Positions 22,802 to 57,000 of a DNA stretch of 64,000 nucleotides are shown one piece after another (position 1 is the stretch's first letter; every line of letters starts with the position of its first letter). A program made the position numbers and the translations under genes. The stretch is from Mastigias papua (Eukaryota > Cnidaria > Scyphozoa > Rhizostomeae > Mastigiidae). The stretch is from positions 2,449,293-2,513,292 of the forward strand of contig OZ025272.1 of NCBI GenBank assembly GCA_964019165.1, in the 5' to 3' direction. The notes below the pieces were generated by a model. It was not told the origin of the DNA and ran no database searches. It saw nothing but the letters and a program-made list of their open reading frames with translations.

Positions 22802-25081
22802 ATGGCTGTTTCTCCATCTTCAGGAGACAAAAGGATACCAATCGATGATGACGAAGAATGCGAGCTGCTTGAAAAAGGCCAAACTTGTCTTGGGGAAGCT
22901 ACGGAGGTTGAGCGTGTTCTAGATTCGAAGTGTCCATGTCTCAGATCAAAGTGCTTCCATTTCTCATGGACTTTTCTCCTCTATGCGGTTGCTGTAATTC
23001 TTCTAGTATTCTTTTGTCGTCAGTATGTTAAAGGATTCCTGAAGTGGCTGAAGCATCTCGATAAATGGGTATCGGGTATAATATTTGTGATCATGTTTAC
23101 CATAGTATCATTTCCAATGACGTGGGGATACATCATACTGAACATGGCAGCAGGATATTTGTACGGCTTTTTTGCTGGCCTGTTAACTGTAACAATATCA
23201 GTCTTGTTTGGAGTGACGGTATCAGTTATTATCTGCAGATATTTTCTTAGGAGCTTTGTCCATTCAAAGTTACAATCATCGCATTTGAAAGCAATTATCC
23301 AAGTCATAGAAAGCAGAAGAGGATTTAAAGTAGTAATTCTTACAAGGCTTACACCAATTCCATTTGGATTACAAAATGGCCTTTTTGCTGTAGGTTCAGC
23401 TATTAGCACATTTCTCTTTTTCTCTTTTATTCACATGTTCAGCCTAGTGGCTCAGTGGCTGGAGGAGAGAGCTTTAGCTCCCTAGCACAAATCAGCTGGA
23501 AATTTAATACTTTTGCTACTTTGACATACACGCTTTTTTTGTAAGGAACTTACCTCAAGACCTAGTTCTAAAAGTTCCTTATTTGTAGACCTCAAATCAG
23601 CAATTATAGCACCAAAAGTTCCTTAATAGTTCTTAATTTTCACTGCACATCAAGTGTCATAAAAATAGTACAGAAACATGAAAAACATAAAATTTTAAAT
23701 TTTGCCTTTACTTGTGGCTAGAACTGAGGAGCAAAAACACAAAGAAGGTAGGAACAAAGTTTTACAAATTCAAAAGTGAAATGTTAATCAATGAATATCA
23801 TGTCTATTCTGTTAATGTCATCCATTGTAATATAATCTTCACTTGAATCTTCATACTGGAAACAACTCAATGAAGCACTTGAAAGGAACCGACTTTTTTA
23901 CTTCTTGATGCTTGCAGTTATAAAAATCTTTCAAATCGAAAAGTTCCTTAGGGATTTCATTTTTAGTAGTATAAGTTCTTTAAATATTTCGGCCTTCTAC
24001 ATGTAGGTTCCTTATAAATTGGTTCCTTTTAAAAAAAAGCATGTAATATTTTTGCTACATTTCTCAAGACTGCTTTGTTGGTAAATTTTCAGACTTTGTC
24101 ACAAAAAGTTTAGAAAGTTTGCCTTTAGCTACCCTACATCCCTGTTGCCGCATTCACTGCATCTCTAGCCCAGCCCTTCAGTTGCTGAGCACTTCACATA
24201 TTATGTTTTTCACATATTTGTTTATTCATTCTTTATTTTATTTATTTGTGCATGCATCAATCAATCCCATCCAACCATCCACCTGACCATTCTGCTTTCC
24301 AACCATTCTGTCCATCCAACCATGCTGTCCATCCATCCATACTGTCCATCCATCCCATCCATTTATCAATCCATCCATCCACCCATTTACCCGTCCATCC
24401 AGAAACTTTCACATATCCTATCTGTCCCATATAGCCTATCAAGTATATTATCACAAATGTCCTCCAGAAACCCATAATGTTTTTCCTCAGAGAATTGTCT
24501 GAAGAAGTCACTCTTGGGAACCAAAGACCCTAACTTAATCCTATGCTATAATAGCATGCCTTAAAATTATTAAGCCTAAGCATGAATATATATTCTTTTT
24601 TAGCTGTTTTGATAATCACCACTAATACCTTTCTCTTCTTGAATAGATCACAAACATCAGTATTTCCCGACTAGCAACAGCATCTTTTGTTGGTTTATTG
24701 CCTACTCAAGCATTGAACTCGTACATTGGCTCAACACTTAGGACAATTAATGATGTAGTTCATCAAGACAAATCAAAAGGCTATGGTGTTGTTTTCATTC
24801 AAGTCCTAATAAGCTTGTGCTTAATGTGGTATGTTATCAAACGGGCAAGGTATGAACTGAACAAGGAGTGCCTTCCAGAATCAAAAAATACAATAACAAT
24901 CAAACCAAAGCTGAGTGCTTCAAAGTCAATGCTCATGAATGGGTACCACCACTCTAATTCTGTACATCACCTGAATGATTCTCTTCCTCTCGACATCTTA
25001 GAAGATAAAAATGAAATTAAATTTGGTCACAAGAGGGCTAAATCAGCATCTGCTATTTTAATAGATATTAGCAATTCATGA
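22802..25081 (+). CDS. TMEM64: TMEM64, VTT/DedA-type membrane protein
   Basis: Two coding exons, 22802-23389 and 24647-25081, joined in phase 0 at GCT|GTAGGT and TTGAATAG|ATC. The product is 340 residues (human about 380). Order: acidic cytosolic N-terminus; hydrophobic segment about 56-72; segment about 91-113 (SFPMTWGYIILN); AAGYLYGFFAGLL (116-128) and a hydrophobic stretch to about 146; the VTT signature TRLTPIPFGLQN (181-192); SFVGLLPTQALNSYIGSTLR (209-228) encoded in exon 2; a last membrane segment about 241-262; a hydrophilic tail. The junction falls exactly where the family reads NxxFx|ITx. VTT proteins such as TMEM41B and VMP1 are lipid scramblases; vertebrate TMEM64 affects calcium and Wnt signalling. 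Reading through the donor gives a short false extension ending in LAP. Intron 1 contains a MITE-like element and a (CCAT)n tract. Confidence 0.96.
23528..24044. mobile_element. MITE-like element, copy 1 (TMEM64 intron 1)
   Basis: 517 bp. The left end CACGCTTTTTTTGTAAGGAA and the right end GGTTCCTTTTAAAAAAAAGC+ATG are inverted repeats. It aligns over nearly its whole length with 50767-51284: AAAAGTTCCTTATTT, TTTTCACTGCACAT, GTATAAGTTCTTTAAATATT and CATGTAGGT occur in the same order. No coding capacity. The target-site duplication cannot be settled by eye. Confidence 0.85.
24258..24410. repeat. Degenerate (CCAT)n tract
   Basis: CATCCATCCA-type tetramers with many interruptions, inside TMEM64 intron 1. 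Confidence 0.9.
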
Positions 25082-25248
25082 TGATACATTGTATATATCT
25101 ACGCATAGAACTATCCTATTTATGTTATCTACTAAATTTTGTTTAGAAAATTGATTAACTAGAGTCCATTTGCTTTCTTTACTTAGCAATGCTATGTAAT
25201 GTAAATTGTAAGTGTTGGAGCTCATGTATAGAATTGTGACAAGCTGCA

Positions 25249-25694
25249 GGGGCCATTCACGAGTACATCCATAAAAAAGATGACATTTTTGCACCCCCTC
25301 CCTGCTTTGTCTGATCAGTATTTTCTGCATCCAGAGAACCCCCTATCCTCAGATGTCCACCCGTGTCATACCAGAACCTTTCCAAACCTGTATATGTAAT
25401 TGGTATGGTATTTTGAACAAATGCCGAGCATCAAAATTTGAAGGAAATTTCCACATAGTAGGAACACCTTTTTGGCCACTTGTTTACAAAAATATCACAA
25501 AACAATTAGATATTAGTGATCATCTATTGTGTCCATCCAGGGAACTTTTAAAAAGTATTTGATAGTGATATTAGTCCAAGGTGAATTAGCTAGAAGTGCT
25601 TTATTTTGGCTGAGCCCCTGTTTGCTTGAATTTTTCCTAAGTAACCCAACCCCTTCATATCCCTTTAGCTCAGACATCCCTTGTGAATGGCCCC
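25249..25694. mobile_element. MITE-like element, 446 bp
   Basis: Left end GGGGCCATTCACGAG and right end CTTGTGAATGGCCCC are inverted repeats with one difference in the first 15 bases. There is no transposase frame. It starts 167 bp after the TMEM64 stop codon, so it may be part of the 3' UTR. Confidence 0.75.
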
Positions 25695-25963
25695 ATAGAA
25701 ATAGTTTTCTGTGTATAGATATTTTCTGAGATGTATTAGTTACTTCCAGCTCATCCATGATTGGTGCACCTGCTATATGAGGTTAGCCTTGATGAAACAG
25801 GTTTTCAGAGGGGCAGTAGCAACCACCCATAATAGCCAGCACTTGAAAATTGATACAAACTTATCCCCAGTTTTAGATTTCACATATAGTTATGTGCAAT
25901 TTGATAATTGCTGAGTGACAACTACAGAATCATAGCTGCAAAATGTTTAAAGAGTCTGATCAG

Positions 25964-26077
25964 ATCTATTTTCTCCCAGCCTAGTTGACCAATCATCCTG
26001 CAACATGGGCCTAGTCTTTTCATGTGTGATCAGAATCCTACATGATGATTGGCCATTTAGGTTGGGAGAAAATAGAC
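25964..26077. repeat. Short fold-back element
   Basis: TCTATTTTCTCCCAGCCTAG...CCAATCATC (25964-25997) is matched in inverse by GATGATTGGCC...GTTGGGAGAAAATAGA (26044-26077). The stem is about 33 bp with a few mismatches and the loop about 46 bases. As RNA it would fold into a strong hairpin. Confidence 0.85.
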
Positions 26078-27583
26078 CAGTTTGAGCTCTCAAATATTTG
26101 GTGGCTATGGTAACTGCAAAACTTTTAGCAAATGAGTGTACATTGTGAGATGAACCTGTGAATGCCAACATTTTCTTCTATGGGACCCTAAGGAAAGATG
26201 AATTTCTATCAGTTTGACAAAGAAGTGAATTTATGCATCAGTTCTTGGATATGGAAACAAAATAGCTTGCTGCTAGGACCGCGTATATCTTAACTTATTG
26301 TTTTAAATTTGGTACACTCAGCATGAATTGAAAGTCCAAGGGAATCTTCCCAACATTCTTCAGTACTTACATTCTTCATGTCAGATTTTTGAATACTAAG
26401 TGTAATATACTCTATAATTTTAGATAATGCATTGAACATTGATATTCTCTTGTTAATGAATTGTTACTTTTCTGACCTATTTCCATCACATAGAAACAGA
26501 TTTCACAGAAGAGGCTTCATACAACTTTTAAGTATATTCCCCATTTGACCTCCTACCGTATTTGTTAGAAATGGACCCCAAATAAATGTTTTAGTTTTAC
26601 TCTTACACACTTGTGGCAAATCTCAAAGGTAAAGAGTTGTTTTGGTCAACTTTACATGATTTTGGCTAAGGTCTCCACAGTTGATTGCAACACTTTCCTT
26701 TTCAACATCCACAATGTATTTTGCTGCAATTGTATATCTGGGCCTTGCTAACAAATTAGAAAGGAACTAATTCACATTACCTTGGCTAGAACTTGCTTAT
26801 TTTATGACAGTCTTGGTATTGGAAGCTGTTCACATATTATTTTATCATTTTTTGGCCATTTTGGACACCCCCTTCCCTATATTTATTGGTTGGACCCCCG
26901 TCCTGCATTATTCCATTGTTTTCTTCATCCTTCTCCCTAAAAAGAACTCATAATGGAGTATAGCTTTGGTATTCAAAGTATCACAAAACTTCATAGTTTT
27001 AAACATAAGGTTCCCTGATGATGTAAGATGTGAATGGCACCTTGAAGATATCTTTTTATGACGAGGAGACAAACTAACTGCAGTAAATTTGAACTGTATT
27101 CTTACTGTCATAGAAAATCTGTGGGTATCTTGCTTTCGCTGTTCTAGTGCTTAGTTTGAAGACTTCATGATATAAGTTAATCAATCGAATTTTTGATAGA
27201 AAATCCAATGTTTTAAAATTTATCTCTTCTTCGCTTCATCTTCATTGCTTTTATTCTGTGTCATTTCATTTTCATTTCAATTTCATTTAAGATATTTAGC
27301 TTTCGTCAGATTTATGTCCGTGTACAACTGTCGTCAGAATGCTCCAAAACTAACTTAGGTAATTAGAGTTCTCTTTGTAAACTTGCAGCTTATTGCAGGG
27401 TTCGTTATTTGGAAAGGTTGAAGGCGTGACAAGTAAATCAAGCTGACTTGCCGTTGTGTTTTTGGTTGCCACCGTAGCATAGTGCAGAAATACCTCTAGG
27501 ATGAAATGTCAGGTACTACTTGGCCGGAGTGCATGGTGTCGTTTCCAATTGTCACCTACACCTTATCCTGCTCAACGAATTAA

Positions 27584-27628
27584 GCCACGCCCATAGGTAT
27601 TGGAAACGCCCATATATGGCTGACCAAT
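27584..27628 (+). promoter_or_regulatory. Candidate CK2alpha promoter: GC/CACCC, CArG and CCAAT boxes
   Basis: Three consensus sites lie within 45 bp: GCCACGCCC at 27584 (KLF/Sp type), a perfect CArG box CCATATATGG at 27610-27619 (SRF type) and GACCAATCAG at 27622 (NF-Y type). A TATA-like GGATATAATG lies at 27654-27663. The start codon is 1.24 kb downstream, so a non-coding first exon would be needed. The motifs are seen; the promoter role is inferred. Confidence 0.45.
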
Positions 27629-28113
27629 CAGGTGGAGCATGCATTTGCAAGGCGGATATAATGGTGACACTCATTGCTGCACAGGCAAAATGAAAAGCGT
27701 AGGTACTACTTCAGTTTCAATGTAACCTGGCTGCTGCCTTCAAAGTTTCCGTAAAGACAGACTTCCCTTTACAAGGTCAACAAAAGGCCAAGGATTTCTT
27801 TTCTGAAGCGCAAAGCTCTTGAGAAGCCTGTCAGTTTTGATTAAACAAACCTCCACTTTGATTATTCTCAAAGAGTCCATTTAGAAAAGAAGCCACGTTT
27901 TAAATTTTTTGTCATGTAAGGTATAAAGTTATTTTAGATAAAAGTTGTAAGTAGATTTATGAATGTGTGTACATTTGTTGTAAATTAATTTAGTTTTATG
28001 GTTGCCTTTCCATGGAAATGCATTCTACTGGAAGTTACCTAGAAAAAGGGCGGACGTTGAAGAACAAATATATACGCAAATATCCGCTTATTCAGCTAGT
28101 GAACCTTCCCTCT

Positions 28114-28214
28114 GCTCTGTAGAGCAACCTTCCCGCTGTAGAGCAACCTTTCCGCTATAGAGCAACCTCCCCGTTGAAGAGCAACCTCCCCGCTGTAGAG
28201 CAACCGTCCCTCTG
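28114..28214. repeat. 19-bp minisatellite, about 5 copies
   Basis: Five consecutive imperfect copies of GCTGTAGAGCAACCTCCCC, about 690 bp upstream of the CK2alpha start codon, in the presumed 5' intron or UTR. Confidence 0.9.
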
Positions 28215-28901
28215 AATGGTACTTTTCACATATCTCTATATTTGGTACATAAGGACATGTACGTGAAAATGTCTTCCATCTTAGAGGTCACAGTATATCA
28301 AAATATGTCTCTTCTCAGCACATCTGTTCAGCACACTGATATTAGCCCCCTCCCCCCTATCGTTTCTAACAGGGAAGTCTTGTGACCCAAGGGATGCACG
28401 TTTTCCCGCGGCAATGCGCGTCAACTCATCGTGAATCAGATTGGGCCTGATAAATGCTGGTTCTTTGAAGAAGGTGTCAGTAGTACGGCACTTGTGGAAG
28501 GTTGCCTCCTGAGCAACGGGAACAGCCTAGAGAAACACTCAAACAGAAATCTTGCCTATCTCTTGAGTGCTATTGTGAGATCAAAGGTGTAGTCAGTTGT
28601 AGATGGTAGGTCTTTTTTGTTCATACTTTTCTGACGGCAAGCATCCTGTGGCTGCATGGCCTAGGAATCTCAATTTTCAATACGAGTCTGTTCCATTTGG
28701 TATTCTCACGAACGATTATTTCAGTCATCGCATGTAGCCAAAAGTTACGGTAGTCTTGTCTTTTATTTTCACATACGTCCCAGTTGAAAGTATTACTTAT
28801 CACATTTCTAGGTATATTAGTTTAAAGTGTGCAGTGCAGCCTACAGACGTTCATCTCTTTACAAGGCAGTCTTCAAGTGGGAGCATTTTGTCGCTAGAAA
28901 A

Positions 28902-52785
<23,884 letters not shown>

Positions 52786-54065
52786 CGTAGATGCGCTGGA
52801 TCGAGTTGACCATTTAGCAAAGCGCACTTATTATGCTTTGGTGTTGTAAGATCAAGCTATTGAACTGGTCGTCAATCAATAGACATCTATGAGCGTTGTA
52901 ACATCATTTTGCAACCATCACTAGTGTTGGAAGTATATCTGCCATGTAGAATAAATTTTGCTAAAGATTAAGGGATTCCTTGCCATGTTTTTAACTTCAT
53001 TTGCATAATTTGTCAATAGGTTTCTTCAAAGAAATAAAGATAATATCAGTCATTGTACGTAATTTCAAAGAAAAGGAGAGTTTCAATGGCCCGGATGGGC
53101 ATCCCTGAAGGATGTTAGCAATTTATACCGCCATCTTGTACGCTTTAATCCTACCCAGCAATAAAATCATTTCCCGAATGATCTTATGGGTTGTTAATGT
53201 TTTTAGGATGTTTGTCCCAACATGGGCGGAGGGAGGGCGGGTGAATCATTGATCTGTTGCCTGAATCAGTTCTAGTTTACCCGTATTGAGCTGGAACTAT
53301 TTTCGGGGAAAACTATTGTTCTTTCAGAAGAGATTACCTGAATAGAATGGGTTTCTGCCCAATGTAAAATGTTGGAAAAAATGATAACTGCCACTCAGTG
53401 AAGCTTAAGAGAGTCGTTAGTTATATTTTAAGTCGTTCTTATAGCCTTGCTCTCTTGCAGACTCACCATCTCTTCCGTTCAGTTTCTCTGTCTCTCTTCA
53501 CATTAAAAATTGATATAATGTGTGTTTAATTCTTTTATCGTGCATTACGGTATTGTTCTGTGGATACTACCGTCATCCACTCTGAATTCTGTATTATGAA
53601 CTTCATTTCTGTTCATTTCTGATACACTCCGTTTTCAATCTCGGCAAGACGTGATCAAATCACACATCCTATCAATTTGTGCATCCTTCCTTTAGGACTC
53701 CATCCATTCTGGTATCCAAACCATCAGGAATTCCAACAATAGACTGTGTCTCATAATTTCTTAGAATATTCTCGTAAACCTTTGGTAATATTTTCTGGAT
53801 ATGATGTGATCGAAACATCTCCGTATGTACCGTCTATACGTTTGTGCCTTGACTTAAAGATCGTTAATTTCTCATTGTCAACACACCTGAAAACTAACAA
53901 TTGTATTATTGCAATACTATGAAGTCTAAATTTAGCTGCATTTAAAGGACATCTGACGTAATACTGTGATTGTCTTTATGACTTCTTTCTCGTAACGCTT
54001 GAACAGTTCGAGTTTGAGTTAATCATTCAGGCAAGAGTAGCTTTTATCCCATAGCTGTAGCGAGA
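52786..54065 (+). other. CK2alpha 3' UTR and spacer to METTL9
   Basis: AATAAA signals occur at 52950, 53033 and 53160, so the CK2alpha transcript probably ends between 52.97 and 53.2 kb. The rest must contain the METTL9 promoter. No TATA box stands out. Confidence 0.6.
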
Positions 54066-57000
54066 ATGAGGGACAACCTCGCACCCCTAGCTGGCCTATT
54101 TTGTTGTCTAGTACGCAAACAAAATGTTCTATTCTACCGGTAGATTTACCTTCTGAGCTGCATCTTGATAGATCCTTTTACAAAGTGAACGATTTGAGAT
54201 ATTGACGAGTGAAAGAGTAAACTTCGATGATAATGAATTATGTTGTAACACAGTAAAATCGTCTGCCTGAATGTCACCTACTTAAGTGTCAAGCCAGATC
54301 AAGAATATACTAGCATATCATATGAAATGGATGATTTGTGTTTTCTGAGCAGATATTTTAGATTTCTGAAAAAAGCTTCGGAAGAATAGAATATTGTACG
54401 TGGAGACAGGTTCTTTCTTTACAGAAGCTATTAAAAGCAATCATTTTTACGCGTTCCTGTTTCCAAACATCGTACTGTATTTGCTGACCTAGGTGGAAAT
54501 GTCAGCTAAATTTTGCTACTTATGTGTTTTGGTGTAGAATAGCTACTTCAATAGGTTTTCAACTTTTGAGTCTCTAGGATTGCAGCCCAGCTTCCAATCT
54601 GCTTTTGATTTTTTTCTGGTTCTGCTCAGTGGCTCTGCAAACTGTAGTATTGCTGATTCGAGGCTACCATTTTAAATCCCCATTGGGGCATCATATCATG
54701 TGAATAAGTCCACGTTCCAATCACCCACTGCCGTTCGAATTGTCATTCATTGATCTTCGATTCGAATAGTTGCTGTCGAACTTGTCATGCCACTAGCTGA
54801 ACTTCTTGACTCCAAGCGACTGTTCTTTTAGAGGATATGCAAGCCGACTATCAAATGAGGTGATTGTATTTCAGTTGGGTTGATGGTTCATCAAATGAGG
54901 TGACTGAATATTGGATATTTGACCTAAGGTGGAAAGCCCATGCTGCCCAAGGATGTTTGAGGTACTTCCCTTGGTCATTTTGTTTGTTTTGCAGTCAGTA
55001 GCAATCATGGTAGCAATGTATGATGTGGAGGAGATGAACACAACAACAACGTGTCTGGAAGAAAACAACGTTTTGCCTGGTCAGAAAGTTTATGCAAGGT
55101 AATTTTCTAGCCTTTATTAGAAACGCGTTGTAGAAACTGTTTGAAGTATCATTTTTATATTATTTCTTTTGTATTTATATAAACACTGAAAAGGTGCACA
55201 AGCTAGTAAATTTTATAAATATTAATAAGGAATTCTGAAAAAGCTTTGAAGCTTTGAACAACTTTTTAACACCTTTTGACTTGAAAAGACTAGATTTGCT
55301 TGGGCCTCCTAAAACAAAAGAGCAGTAATGGGGCTTGTGCCCAGTTGACAAATTGCTAAATATGGACCAGATACTTGATATGATGCTTTCTGCTACTTAG
55401 TCCAAGTGACGTGTACACAAGACAAAAGGAGTTGGATCTTCTATCTAGAAGGCAAAAAAGAATGAGTCTGTTGTCCAGATATAGAAGAAATGCCATGACA
55501 AGATTTATGCTGGCAAAATTAGCTGAAAACCAAAACAAAGATGAGTATGAAACAGAAAAGGTATTTAAAGCCAAGTATTATGATTGTAAACTGCATCAAA
55601 TACCTTCATTGTTGTTGGCCAATATTAGTTGGTTAAGCTAAAGACATATGTAAATAACTCAAAAAGGAGAAGTTCTGTTTATTGATTAATTCCTAGGTGA
55701 TAGTTTACTTGAATGAATCAATCTGCTAGTGAATGATGAAGTAAATTAAATCGGTATATAGATGAGTTTTTAATATCCAAGTTCAGTTCAGCAATGGGTT
55801 TTGAATAAAATGAATGGATAGATGGATGGATAGATAGATGGATAGACGGATGGGTAGATGGATGGGTAGATGGATGGATACATGGATGGATAGGTGGATG
55901 GATAGATAGATGGATATACGGATGGATAGATGGATGGATACATGGATGGATAGATGGATGGATAGATAGATGGATATATGGATGGATAGATGGATGGATG
56001 GGTAGATAAACAGATGGATGGAAGAATAGGATGGGATAGGATGAGATGGATGGAGAATGAAATGAGCATGGGATTGCTGAAGGCCTGTTAAAGAGATTAG
56101 AATTGCATGCCAGTAAACTTTTTATGTTCCAATTAACCCAACACCACAGCTTTTCTTGTATGCTGATGCAGTTTGGTGTTTTACAAAAGTTTTTAGGTAG
56201 ACTGATTAGAAAATACATATTTTAAATGCTCTTGTGATAAAATCTCAGCTAGTGTGTTATGCACTAAATGCATGCTATTTTAATGGTTTATAGATGTTAT
56301 AAAGAGAGAAATGGAATGCCTAAAAATTACTCAAAGACCTTTTCCCCTCCCACTCTAGAATGCCTAAAAAAGTTTTAAACTCATCATACCCCCTCCCCAC
56401 TCTTTGCCAATGTCATATATGTATGATCCCTGTTATGGTTTTATTTAGCATTTAGTTTAGCACTTTTGATTGGCATATGCAAATCACCCAGCAAGAAGAT
56501 CTCACAAACACTAAACCTACATTATAGAAAATGTGTCCTTGTATGTATGTGTGTAGAATCAGTGTGCCTAAGGATGAGATTACACTTTGTATAGTAAAAT
56601 CAATGAATGATTGTTCAAACAGATAATTGAAGTCTCAATGAATAGTTAGGATTGGTAAAGAATTGAACGAACTGGTACTTGTATCAATCATTAATTTTTC
56701 AGCCTAAAATGGCATAGTTAGGTATCTCAACATATTTGAGTTAATTTATTCTTTCTTGTATTCCTATCCTCTCCAATATTCATGCCTGTCTAATAATCCA
56801 ACATTTTGCCTATAATTTGAAAAGTTAACCTTGCTTCACACTGTGGGTTTTGATGCAAGGAAGAATCTAGAGTATACACAGGCACAAAAATATATCATAA
56901 AATGTAAGTAGGAGCTTGTTAAGTATAAATTTGATCAGAAATCTCTTGCTAAAAAGCCAATGTTTTTGAGAAAATGTAAAGTTAAAAGCCACAAAAATTG

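Larger units (their letters stand above)
25082..28901. other. Intergenic between TMEM64 and CK2alpha
   Basis: It includes the TMEM64 3' UTR (first clear AATAAA near 26580), two inverted-repeat elements (25249-25694 and 25964-26077), and towards the right a likely CK2alpha promoter and 5' UTR. The part 26.1-27.4 kb shows nothing recognisable. Confidence 0.6.

Noticed and set aside
23421..23480. tRNA A-box-like GTGGCTCAGTGGCTGGAG after TMEM64 exon 1
   Set aside because: No B-box at the right distance and no cloverleaf.
55788..56218. Minus-strand frame rich in Ser-Ile-His-Pro repeats
   Set aside because: By-product of the (GATGGATA)n tract.
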